From contig JBQTKD010000042.1 of assembly GCA_052386455.1 (NCBI GenBank), forward strand, positions 1 to 64,000: 64,000 nt of DNA, read 5' to 3'. How positions within the stretch are numbered: position 1 is the stretch's first letter; every line of letters starts with the position of its first letter. Shown here in pieces: positions 6,544 through 14,200 of this stretch. Origin of the DNA: JBQTKD01 sp052386455. GTDB lineage: Bacteria > Actinomycetota > Actinomycetes > Sporichthyales > Sporichthyaceae. The notes beneath the pieces were generated by a model. The model saw only the letters and a list, made by a program, of their open reading frames with translations. It was not told the DNA's origin and made no database searches. Position numbers and translations under genes: made by a program.

Positions 6544-8667
6544 ATGGGTTCCCTCTTCCGCGAGCGCCCGTCGGGCGACGACGGCTACGCGCTCGTCTCG
6601 GTCATCGGGCTCGGCACCGCGATCCTGCTCTCGGTCGGCGCGGTGAGCGCCTACTCGCTGCAGGCGATGGACAGCGCGGGCTCCACCCAGGGCTTCCACG
6701 CCTCTATCCAGGCCGCGCAGGCCGGCGTCGACCAGTTCGTGGCGAAGCTCAACACCGCCACCTCGGCCGCGGACGTCACCGCGGCCATCGCCGCCGGGAC
6801 CACGTGGCAGCCCATTCCCGGCTCGCAGGACGGCGTGGGCACCGCATGCACCGCCGTGGCGGGCGGGAGCCTCCCGCTGAACTGCCCGAAGTTCAAGTAC
6901 GCCGCAGTCCCCACCGCGACCGGCTACGACATCGTGTCCACCGGCTACTCCCGCGGGGACACCCGCTCGGTGAAGGTGACGCTGCAGCAGCGGTCGGTGA
7001 CCGACTACCTGTACTACTCGGCGATCGAGGCCGCCGACCCGCTGGACGGCTTCGTGTACCCGAACATTCTCGGCACCGGTGGCGCGCCCGCCGGTTGCGA
7101 GTACCCCTCCTGGGGCGCCAACCCCACCCAGGTGCGCCCACCGAGCGGATGCCGGGTTCCCGTGTGGCGCGGCCTGGACGCCACGGACGGCAGCCGTGTA
7201 CACACCTCCGACGTATTCGGGGCCTCGGGCAGCCCCGCCTTCGACAGCCGGGTCAGCGTCGCATCGCCGGCCTGCGCGGCCAACGTCGCGAACTGCGTCG
7301 TCGGTGGCAACCCGACCTACGGCCAGGGCAACCCGAGCTACGCCGACGACCTGACGATGCCCACCGCGCCGCTGGACCAGATCGCGCTCGCGGCACTGGC
7401 CGCCACCGGATGCACCTACACCGGCCCGACGCGCATCGAATTCCTGAAGGGCGCCGACTCCGGCAAGATGCGGGTCTGGAGCCCGCAGACCTCCTACGCG
7501 AACCCGGCCGACACCACCCGCTGCCTGGGCACTCCGCCGCCGGCGAACCTGCTCAACGCGACGGCCTCGGTGAACGTCACGGTCACCGACGCCAACCGCC
7601 CGCTCCTGGCCAACATCCTCGGGATCAACCTGACGGGCCTCACCTGTTCGCTGCTCGGCCTGCTCTGCACCGGCAGCACCACCTCGGTGTCGCTGAGCGC
7701 GATCCTCGGCGCCAGTGCGAACCTGCCGCTGCTCAACGACCTGACGGCGATGTTGCCGTACAACCCGACCCCCGTCGCGATTCCCGCCGCCATCCACGTG
7801 AAGGACGCGACCGCGTCCGGTGCGACGACACTGCTGCAGAACACGCAGTGCCTGCTGGCCTCGGCCGCCGGCCTCGGCCTGCACTCCGGCGACCTGCAGT
7901 TGGCGCTCAACGGACTGCTGAGCTCGGCGGGCGCGCAGCGGTGCCGGGCGGGCGACCTGTACCTCAGCGGCGAGCTGAGCGGGAAGACGACGATCGGCAC
8001 CACGGGCAGCGTGACGATCGTCGACGACCTGACCTACAAGAGCCGTACCACCGACATGCTCGGGATCGTGGCCCTGGGCCCGGTCGAGGTCTACAACTCG
8101 CTGCAGTGCGTGGTCGGGCTCGGCACCTGCATGTCGCTGAGCAGCCTGTCCTCGCTCCTGCCGAGCGTCCGCAACCTGCTGCTCAACCCCACGCCGACCA
8201 AGGCGGACCTGACCAACGTCCTGAACTCCCTCGGCGCCAACGAATCGGTGGCGGTCGAGGCGTCGATCCTGACCTACCGTCGCTTCGGGGTTCAGCTGCC
8301 GGTCCTCAGCCCCAGCCTGAACGTGGGCCTGATCAACCAGCTCGTGAACCTCAACGTCTCCCCGCCGAATCTCAACGTGTTCGGCTCGGTGGCGCAGCGC
8401 TACCGCGGCCTGACGTCCGCGGACCTGCTCACCGTCACCACCACGGCCAGCGGCACGGCCAGTGGGGCGATCTCCGGCGGACCGCTCACCGTCACGGGCC
8501 AGGCGGTGGCCACGGTCGACCTGCTCTCGGCGAACGCGGACATCGGGTTCGCCCTCAAGATGCAGTACGACAAGCGCCTCCTGACGCAGAAGCCGAGCCA
8601 CCTGCCGGTGTCTACGGCGGCGCACTGGGTCCAGGCGAGCTTCGCCGAGGTAAAGGCGGTCCCGTAG
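6544..8667 (+). CDS. Large PilX-like pilus protein, possible tip subunit
   Basis: The 707-residue product begins only two bases after the previous stop. Its N-terminus (about residues 14-45, GYALVSVIGLGTAILL) resembles the PilX N-terminal segment, with no Glu+5 and no normal prepilin site. A very large exported domain follows, with Asn/Thr/Leu-rich stretches and many cysteines. Standard PilX proteins are near 200 residues, so this is greatly enlarged. By analogy with PilX/PilY1 it may form or carry the pilus tip or an adhesin. The exported domain itself is not recognised. A strong hairpin terminator follows. Confidence 0.75.
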   Translation: MGSLFRERPSGDDGYALVSVIGLGTAILLSVGAVSAYSLQAMDSAGSTQGFHASIQAAQAGVDQFVAKLNTATSAADVTAAIAAGTTWQPIPGSQDGVGTACTAVAGGSLPLNCPKFKYAAVPTATGYDIVSTGYSRGDTRSVKVTLQQRSVTDYLYYSAIEAADPLDGFVYPNILGTGGAPAGCEYPSWGANPTQVRPPSGCRVPVWRGLDATDGSRVHTSDVFGASGSPAFDSRVSVASPACAANVANCVVGGNPTYGQGNPSYADDLTMPTAPLDQIALAALAATGCTYTGPTRIEFLKGADSGKMRVWSPQTSYANPADTTRCLGTPPPANLLNATASVNVTVTDANRPLLANILGINLTGLTCSLLGLLCTGSTTSVSLSAILGASANLPLLNDLTAMLPYNPTPVAIPAAIHVKDATASGATTLLQNTQCLLASAAGLGLHSGDLQLALNGLLSSAGAQRCRAGDLYLSGELSGKTTIGTTGSVTIVDDLTYKSRTTDMLGIVALGPVEVYNSLQCVVGLGTCMSLSSLSSLLPSVRNLLLNPTPTKADLTNVLNSLGANESVAVEASILTYRRFGVQLPVLSPSLNVGLINQLVNLNVSPPNLNVFGSVAQRYRGLTSADLLTVTTTASGTASGAISGGPLTVTGQAVATVDLLSANADIGFALKMQYDKRLLTQKPSHLPVSTAAHWVQASFAEVKAVP

Positions 8668-8679
8668 CGGCCGGCGCTG

Positions 8680-8704
8680 GGCCCGGACCTTCGCGGTCCG
8701 GGCC
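8680..8704 (+). terminator. Hairpin terminator after the minor pilin operon
   Basis: A perfect 10-bp stem (8680-8689 with 8695-8704, arm GGCCCGGACC) with a 5-base loop lies 12 bases past the stop at 8667 and is followed by TTC. It ends the 5436-8667 operon. Confidence 0.75.
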
Positions 8705-8761
8705 TTCGGCGTTGTGACGAAACGCCACCGTGGAGGGGGTTCGGCCGCCTATCGTCCAGCC

Positions 8762-9415
8762 ATGCGGTGGGGGCGAACATGCGTGGGCGTGGCGGCGGTG
8801 CTCGCGGCGGGCGTGCTGGCCGCCGCGTGCTCCGGCAGCGCTTCACTCGGGGCGGCCGATGCATCGTGCGGCCGGTCGCCCGACGCCGAACAGCGCGACG
8901 TGGACTACGAGGACAGCCCCGAGACCCCATTCGGGCAGAGCGGTCCGGGGGAGCCCGTGGCCGTCCGCTTCGAGAACGCGAACCTCGAGCCCGATCTGTG
9001 GGCACAGGTCGGACAGGCCGTGGAGCTCTGGTCGCCGAGCCGGTGCCTGCAGCTCGACACCGGCACCTGCACGGGCGACGTCGGGTGCGTGCGCGTCCGC
9101 GCCCACTCCGCCGAGGAACTGAACGGCTTGGTGCCGACGGAGGACTGGACCGATACCGACGGTCTGTTCGACGGCGAAAACCGCGGCGCCGCACGGATCG
9201 GCGGCACCATCACGCTCAACCTCACGCTGTTCGACGAGATGAACGCCAACGGCCGGCTGGTCACCATCGCCCACGAGATGGGCCACGCCTTTGGGCTGCG
9301 GCATCGCCGCGACGACGACGCGATGATGAACGCCGACACCTCCGACGAGACCGATCCGCGCCCGGACCGAACGGACTTCGCGAACCTGCGGGCGATCTAC
9401 GGTGCCGTGGGGTAG
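8762..9415 (+). CDS. Lipoprotein zinc metalloprotease (M10/metzincin-like motif)
   Basis: A 217-residue protein. It has a signal peptide with a lipobox (LAAAC, Cys23) and then a soluble domain. The extended zinc motif HEMGHAFGLRH at residues 171-181 gives three histidine ligands and the catalytic Glu172. The upstream part has several Cys and Trp residues. It is likely a lipid-anchored extracellular peptidase. The ATG at 8762 is chosen because the signal peptide follows directly. No good ribosome-binding site is seen, and the start at 8714 would spoil the signal peptide. No link to the pili beyond position is visible. Confidence 0.8.
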   Translation: MRWGRTCVGVAAVLAAGVLAAACSGSASLGAADASCGRSPDAEQRDVDYEDSPETPFGQSGPGEPVAVRFENANLEPDLWAQVGQAVELWSPSRCLQLDTGTCTGDVGCVRVRAHSAEELNGLVPTEDWTDTDGLFDGENRGAARIGGTITLNLTLFDEMNANGRLVTIAHEMGHAFGLRHRRDDDAMMNADTSDETDPRPDRTDFANLRAIYGAVG

Positions 9416-9424
9416 CGACTCGGC

Positions 9425-9637
9425 ATGACGACCGATCCCTCCGTGTGCGTGTTCGCTCCCGATCCGCTGTTGACCGTCACGGTGGAGGCCGACCCGGACG
9501 GTGGCGACGAGATTCTCTGTGCACCCTGACCTGCGGTTCGCGGCCGTCTCGACGGCCTGGCCGCCGGACAGGAACAGATCGTTGGGATGCTCGGCACGCT
9601 GATCGACCGCGAGCGGGGCGAGCCCGAGGACGGCTGA
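9425..9637 (+). pseudogene. Short degenerate reading frame, possible sugar-kinase remnant
   Basis: An ATG frame gives MTTDPSVCVFAPDPLLTVTV and then stops at an in-frame TGA (9527-9529). The same frame continues as QEQIVGMLGTLIDRERGEPE to a second TGA at 9635-9637. The first part resembles the N-terminus of PfkB-type kinases in actinobacteria, which is a memory-level match only. The whole is far too short for a kinase. It reads as a gene remnant with large deletions, directly upstream of another broken gene. Confidence 0.35.
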
Positions 9638-9657
9638 GCCCGTGCCACGATGAGCAG

Positions 9658-10641
9658 GTGGAGTTGCTCGTCGCTCGCAACCCGGATCCGGACAGTTCGC
9701 TGCCCTACTTGCTGCGCCTGCCCATTGGTCTGGTGTTCCGCGTCAAGGACACCTGGCCCCGCACGGCCGCGGTGTTCTGCTACCCGGTGCCCGCCTCGGA
9801 CTGGCCCGCCGAGCCCGACGTCGTCGAACGCGTCCCGTTGGTGTCCTGTCAGCGGCGCGGAGCGGCCATCGACGTCGTCGCCGACCGCGCCCGTGAGCAG
9901 CGCTCGCAGATCGTGTTTACCAAGGCGCGCGGGCGAGACATGGTCTTCTGACAGGGTCCCCGCACTCGCAAACAGGCCCGCCCGCAGGTGAGTCTCCCGA
10001 CGGCGCGCGCCGCCGGGGCCAAGGCCACGACGGTCGACGGGCAGCTCGAGATCGTCGTCGACACCCGCGAACGCTACGCCTTCTCCTTCGCCGACCAGCA
10101 GGTGCGCATTGCCCGTCGTGCCCTGCGGGTCGGCGACTACGCGGTGGTGCAGGCCGATCGGGTGGTGGCGGCCGTCGAGCGGAAGTCCCTGTCCGACCTG
10201 GTGTCCGGGCTCCTCGACGGAAAGCTGCGCTTCGCTCTCACCGAACTGGCCGCCCTTCCACGGGCGGCCGTGGTCGTCGAGGAGCGGTACTCGGCGATCT
10301 TCGCGCTCGCCCACCAGCGCCCCGCACAGGTCGCCGACGCGTTGGCCGAGCTGCAGGTGCGCTGGCCGGGCGTCCCCATCGCGTTCTGCGACAACCGGAA
10401 GATGGCGCAGGAGTGGACCTACCGGTTCCTCGCCGCCGCGGCCGGGTGGGCGCACGACGAAGAGATCGCCGTTGCCCGGATCGGCGGGCCGGTGGCGATC
10501 GAGATCGACGGCGCGCCGCCGGCACCGGACCCGAGCGTCGCGGAGCTTCGGGCCTGGGCTCGTTCGGCCGGGATCGAGGTGCCCGATCGCGGCCGGCTCC
10601 GCCCCGAGGTTCTGCAGGCCTGGCGAGCCGCGCACACCTAG
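9658..10641 (+). pseudogene. ERCC4-domain nuclease gene interrupted by an in-frame TGA
   Basis: One frame of 328 codons runs from GTG 9658 to the stop at 10639-10641 and contains a single internal TGA at 9949-9951. Coding character continues unbroken on both sides (...GRDMVF, stop, QGPRTRKQARP...). The downstream part has the ERCC4 nuclease signature VDTRERYAF (about residue 130) with VAAVERKSLSDL, matching the D-x-R-E-R and E-R-K elements of XPF/MUS81-type nucleases. The TGA sits where a Trp (TGG) would be plausible. It is a one-base nonsense mutation, a sequencing error or, less likely, readthrough. A shortened protein could restart at GTG 9988 and keep the nuclease domain. Confidence 0.7.
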
Positions 10642-10653
10642 CGCACCGCACGA

Positions 10654-10699
10654 CACCGCGGGCGGCCCCACACGTGGCGAGGAGGAGCCGCCCGCGGTG
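10654..10699. terminator. Bidirectional hairpin between the ERCC4 gene and pilC
   Basis: A perfect 13-bp inverted repeat (10654-10666 with 10687-10699, arm CACCGCGGGCGGC) with a 20-base loop lies between the convergent gene ends at 10641 and 10709. Confidence 0.7.
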
Positions 10700-10708
10700 G
10701 TCCTGGGC

Positions 10709-11935
10709 TTACTGCGAGACCAGGTCGAAGATCTTGAAGATCGGCAGGTACAGCGCCACGATCATCGATCCGACGACGCTGCCGAGAACGGCGATCATGA
10801 TCGGCTCGATCAGCGCGGTCAGGGACTCGGTGGTCGCCTCGACCTCGTTGTCGTAGAACTCGCCGATCTTGGTGAGCATCTCGTCGAGCGAACCGGTTTC
10901 CTCGCCCGAGGCCATCATGTAGACGACCATCGGCGGGAACACCGCGTGGTTGCGCAGCGGTCCGGAGATCGTCTCGCCGGTCTTCACCGACTCGGCCACG
11001 TCGCGCAGCGCGCGACTGATGACGACGTTGCCGGTGGTGTCGGCGGTGATGTCCAGCGCGGCGAGGATCGGAACGCCGGATCGCAGCAGGGTGCCGAGCG
11101 TGCGGGCGAAGCGAGCCAGCGCGACCTTCTGGAAGAGCTTGCCGAAGACCGGGAGCTTGAGCGTGAGCGGGTCGACGAACTCGCGGTACTTCTCGTGCCG
11201 GTGGTACTTGCGCCAGGCGAAGAACGCGCCGACCGTCGAGATTGCGCCCAGCGGTGCGAGCCACACCATGGCGTTCGAGGCGAACACCAGGACGCGGGTG
11301 GGCAGCGGCAGCGTGCCGCCCAGGGTCTTGAACATGTCGTCGAAGATCGGGACGACGAACAGCAGCATCGCCGTGACGATCAGGACGGCCATGGCCAGCA
11401 CGACGACGGGGTAGGTCATCGCGGACTTCACCTTGCTGCGCAGCTTCACCTCGGCCTCGAGGTTGTCTGCAATCTGACGCATGCTCAGGTCGAGGAAGCC
11501 GCCGGTCTCGCCGGCCTTCACCATGCTGACCATGAGCGGCGGGAACACCGCCGGGTGCTTCGCGAACGACGCGGAGATCGAGTTGCCGGACTCCACGTCG
11601 GTCTTCACCAGGCGGAGCACTCGGGACAGCTCGGGGTTGGCCGTCTGCTCGGACAGGATCGTCAGGGTGCGGAGCATGGACAGGCCCGCGCCGATCATCG
11701 TCGCGAACTGGCGCGAGAAGATCGCGAGGTCCTTCAGCTTCACGTGCTTCGGGCCGCGCCGCAGCTTGAGCTCGCGGTCCAGGCCGGAGTTGGCCGGACG
11801 AACCTCGAGCGGGCGCATGCCCATCTGCCGCAGCTGTTCGGCAACCGCGGCCTCGCTGTCGGCCGAGACCTTGCCCTCGACCAAGCGACCCTTCGGGTCC
11901 TTGACCTTGTACGCGAACTGAGTAGCGGTCGCCAC
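10709..11935 (-). CDS. pilC: Type IV pilus inner-membrane platform protein PilC
   Basis: A 408-residue GspF/PilC-family protein. Two repeated T2SSF domains (about residues 70-195 and 272-395) carry the usual helices, with transmembrane segments near 172-195, 222-242 and 375-400. Conserved runs such as FSRQFATMIGAG and FARTLGTLLRSGVP are present. PilC couples the cytoplasmic ATPases to pilin insertion and removal. The start is GTG 11935 with AGGAG seven bases upstream. It is the last gene of the motor operon, 21 bases after pilT. Confidence 0.95.
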   Translation of the reverse strand: MATATQFAYKVKDPKGRLVEGKVSADSEAAVAEQLRQMGMRPLEVRPANSGLDRELKLRRGPKHVKLKDLAIFSRQFATMIGAGLSMLRTLTILSEQTANPELSRVLRLVKTDVESGNSISASFAKHPAVFPPLMVSMVKAGETGGFLDLSMRQIADNLEAEVKLRSKVKSAMTYPVVVLAMAVLIVTAMLLFVVPIFDDMFKTLGGTLPLPTRVLVFASNAMVWLAPLGAISTVGAFFAWRKYHRHEKYREFVDPLTLKLPVFGKLFQKVALARFARTLGTLLRSGVPILAALDITADTTGNVVISRALRDVAESVKTGETISGPLRNHAVFPPMVVYMMASGEETGSLDEMLTKIGEFYDNEVEATTESLTALIEPIMIAVLGSVVGSMIVALYLPIFKIFDLVSQ

Positions 11936-11956
11936 CGGTGGTCTCCTGCGTCGGGT

Positions 11957-13243
11957 CTAGATGGAGAGGGGGAGGTCCGCGGGGCGCATCTGCGCGGGCG
12001 GCTTGCGGAGAGTGGAGCCGCACAGCGTCAGCAGGTCGTCTCGGTTGGTGCACTGTTCGATGGCCTCGGAAAGCGTGATGCGGTTGGAGCGCACCAGGTC
12101 GGCGAGGTGTCCGTTGAGGGTCTGCATGCCGTCCTTGGCGCCGGCCTGCAGCGCGCCGGGGATCTGCGGCAGCTTGTCGTCGCGGATCATCGCCCGGATG
12201 CCCGGGGTACAGACCATGTACTCGACGGCGGCGACACGGCCCTGCCCGTCGGCGGTCCGACACAGCGTCTGACAGGCGACGGCCTGCAGGGTCGCGGCAA
12301 GCTGGGTGCGGACCTGCTGCTGCTGCTCGGCGGGGAAGACGTCCACGACGCGGGTGATCGTGTCCTGCGCGGACTGGGTGTGCAGCGTCGCGAGCACCAG
12401 GTGGCCGGTCTCGGCCGCGGTGAGCGCGACGGAGATGGTCTCGAGATCGCGGAGCTCGCCGACGAGGATGATGTCCGGGTCCTGGCGCAGCACGTGCTTG
12501 AGGGCCTTGGCGAACGAGTGGGTGTCCGAGCCCACCTCGCGCTGGTTCACGATCGAGTTCTTGTGGTGGTGCAGGAACTCGATCGGGTCTTCGATGGTCA
12601 TGATGTGCTCGTGTCGGTTGCGGTTGATCAGGTCGATGATCGCCGCGAGCGTCGTCGACTTCCCCGAACCGGTGGGGCCGGTGACCAGCACCAGGCCGCG
12701 CTTGAGTTCGGCGATGGTGGCGAGGATGGGCGGGAGTTCGAGGTCCTGGAGGGTCTTGATCTCCCACGGGATGACGCGCAGGACGGCACCGAGGGACTCG
12801 CGCTGCTGGAAGATGTTCATGCGGAAACGAGCGCGGCCGGGCAGTGTGTAGGCCAGGTCCAGCTCGAGGTTCTCCTCGAACGTCTTTCGCTGACGCTCTG
12901 TCAGGACTCCGTAGAGCAGGTTGCGCAGCTTCGTTCCGTCCAGCGTCGGCTGGTCTTCGACGATCTGCATCTTGCCGTTGCGGCGCACGGCGGGCTTGGT
13001 GCCCGCGGTGAGGTGCAGGTCCGAGCCGCCGACGGCGAGCAGGTGCTCGAGCATCTCGTCGAGGTCGACGCGCTTGCGCTCGATCTCCGCGGCGCGTGCC
13101 ACGGCCGCGGCCTCCGCAGCCGCCAGCGCCTGTGCAATCTGCTCGGCGCGGTGCTCGGCGGTCAGCGCGTGAATTGCGTGCTCGTGGGTGTTCTCGAGCT
13201 CTTCGTAGTCGAAGTCGCCGTACGAATCCAGGACGTGCTCCAC
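11957..13243 (-). CDS. pilT: Type IV pilus retraction ATPase PilT (first copy)
   Basis: A 428-residue hexameric ATPase. A non-standard charged, Ala-rich N-terminal extension of about 60 residues precedes the PilT core. The core shows SDLHL (74-78), Walker A GPTGSGKST (189-197), an Asp box, Walker B IILVGELRD (258-266) and the His box ETGHLVLATLHT. AIRAMIRDDKLPQI-type C-terminal elements are present (GIRAMIRDDKLPQIP). PilT powers pilus retraction. The GTG at 13243 has GGAGGA four bases upstream. A WhiG-type promoter candidate at 13283-13310 may add transcription inside the operon. Confidence 0.95.
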   Translation of the reverse strand: MEHVLDSYGDFDYEELENTHEHAIHALTAEHRAEQIAQALAAAEAAAVARAAEIERKRVDLDEMLEHLLAVGGSDLHLTAGTKPAVRRNGKMQIVEDQPTLDGTKLRNLLYGVLTERQRKTFEENLELDLAYTLPGRARFRMNIFQQRESLGAVLRVIPWEIKTLQDLELPPILATIAELKRGLVLVTGPTGSGKSTTLAAIIDLINRNRHEHIMTIEDPIEFLHHHKNSIVNQREVGSDTHSFAKALKHVLRQDPDIILVGELRDLETISVALTAAETGHLVLATLHTQSAQDTITRVVDVFPAEQQQQVRTQLAATLQAVACQTLCRTADGQGRVAAVEYMVCTPGIRAMIRDDKLPQIPGALQAGAKDGMQTLNGHLADLVRSNRITLSEAIEQCTNRDDLLTLCGSTLRKPPAQMRPADLPLSI

Positions 13244-13282
13244 CGGTTCCTCCGCGTAGGACGACGTAGTTCTGCACAGAGA

Positions 13283-13310
13283 ACTTCGTCAGTCCGGGAA
13301 GCGAAGTTGA
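13283..13310 (-). promoter_or_regulatory. WhiG-type promoter candidate for pilT-pilC
   Basis: Minus strand: TCAA (13307-13310), 16-base spacer, GACGAAGT (13283-13290). The -10 differs from the minor-pilin promoter box GCCGAAGT at one base. The leader to the GTG at 13243 is about 39 bases. Confidence 0.45.
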
Positions 13311-13313
13311 GGG

Positions 13314-14081
13314 CTAACCCTTCTTGTTCGTCTCCTTCGCGTACCAACCGCCCGGGTGCCACGACGGCGGGGGACCGACCGGCTTGGGCTTCTTCACGGC
13401 CTTCGGGCACGGGGCGGTGTTCGCCTCGGTGTACTTCGGGATCGGGTGGCCGATGTAGACCCGACACGGCCCGAACTCGACGGGCGCGACCTTGCCGGTC
13501 CACCACGAGGTGCGGCCCATCGCTCCGGCCCAGCCGAAGGAGAAGTGGATGTGCGAGGTGTGCGGGTCGCCGTAGTGGTAGTCGCGCCAGTCGTCGACGC
13601 GCTTGTAGGAGGACCAGATCCGCTCGTGCCAGATGATGTACATGATCCCCATCCGCCGAGCGATCCGCGCGTCGTCGGCGAGCAGCCAGTCGATCACCTG
13701 CTGGCCCGCGACGGTGTCCTCGTAGTTGTTGCCGTCGATCATCCAGTCCCAGGCGCGGCCCTCCTTGTGCTCGGAGAGTCCGCCGCGGTTGCAGTTGCGG
13801 ATGACACCACCGCTGTAGCCGCGCTTCCACGTGCCGAGCACGAGCTGCTCGAACGCCTTCACACCGGGCTTGGCCGCCGGGTCGCAGATCTTCTGCGGCA
13901 GGTACGGGGACAGCTTCTCGACGCCGACCGGCATCGCCTTGGCCGCGGTGGGCACCGGCGCCGCCGCCGGAGCGGCCGCGAGACCAGGCAGTGCCGGACC
14001 GATCAGCGGCGAACCCGCCACCGCGACCGCGAGTGCCGCGGCCACGACGACGCCCCGACCCTTGACCCACGTGCCCGCCAT
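13314..14081 (-). CDS. Secreted M15/LAS-type peptidoglycan peptidase-like protein
   Basis: A 255-residue exported protein. It has a signal peptide with a hydrophobic core at about residues 8-35, an Ala/Pro-rich linker, and a C-terminal domain of the kind seen in the ARB-07466-like/LAS (VanY, M15) group. Likely zinc ligands are in SEHKEGRAWDWMI and in SHIHFSFGW. The C-terminus is Pro/Lys-rich. It sits inside the pilus motor operon between pilB and pilT. A role in opening or anchoring in the thick cell wall for pilus passage is inferred. GGGGGGA lies just upstream of the ATG at 14081. Confidence 0.75.
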   Translation of the reverse strand: MAGTWVKGRGVVVAAALAVAVAGSPLIGPALPGLAAAPAAAPVPTAAKAMPVGVEKLSPYLPQKICDPAAKPGVKAFEQLVLGTWKRGYSGGVIRNCNRGGLSEHKEGRAWDWMIDGNNYEDTVAGQQVIDWLLADDARIARRMGIMYIIWHERIWSSYKRVDDWRDYHYGDPHTSHIHFSFGWAGAMGRTSWWTGKVAPVEFGPCRVYIGHPIPKYTEANTAPCPKAVKKPKPVGPPPSWHPGGWYAKETNKKG

Positions 14082-14172
14082 CGGTGTCCCCCCACGTTCG
14101 GCGCTTGCCTTACGAGAGGGAGCTTTGTCCGGTTTGAGCGGTTGCCGGCGGGAGTTGCTCCAGAGGGGTGAA

Positions 14173-14186
14173 TTACACGCGTGTAA
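14173..14186. promoter_or_regulatory. Perfect 14-bp palindrome between pilB and the M15-like gene
   Basis: TTACACGCGTGTAA at 14173-14186 is a perfect palindrome and is AT-richer than its surroundings. It lies 15 bases past the pilB stop and about 90 bases before the next start. A dimeric regulator site is possible. The arms are too short for a strong terminator. Confidence 0.4.
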
Positions 14187-14200
14187 GACAAACGCGCAGG

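Noticed and set aside
6481..8625. A 714-codon open frame on the minus strand opposite the PilX-like gene
   Set aside because: It is an antisense shadow in GC-rich DNA: Arg/Gly/Ala/Val-rich composition, no motifs, and the plus frame has a matching start, N-terminal helix and operon position.
10109..13636. A 1175-codon plus-strand open frame across pilC and pilT
   Set aside because: It runs antisense to two clear pilus genes with conserved motifs and has low-complexity Arg/Glu/Val/Leu composition; it is not a gene.
14082..14200. A WhiG-type promoter for the M15-like gene
   Set aside because: TCAA is present on the minus strand but the element 16 bases downstream is TCTCGTAA, a poor match; the gene is probably read from the operon promoter.
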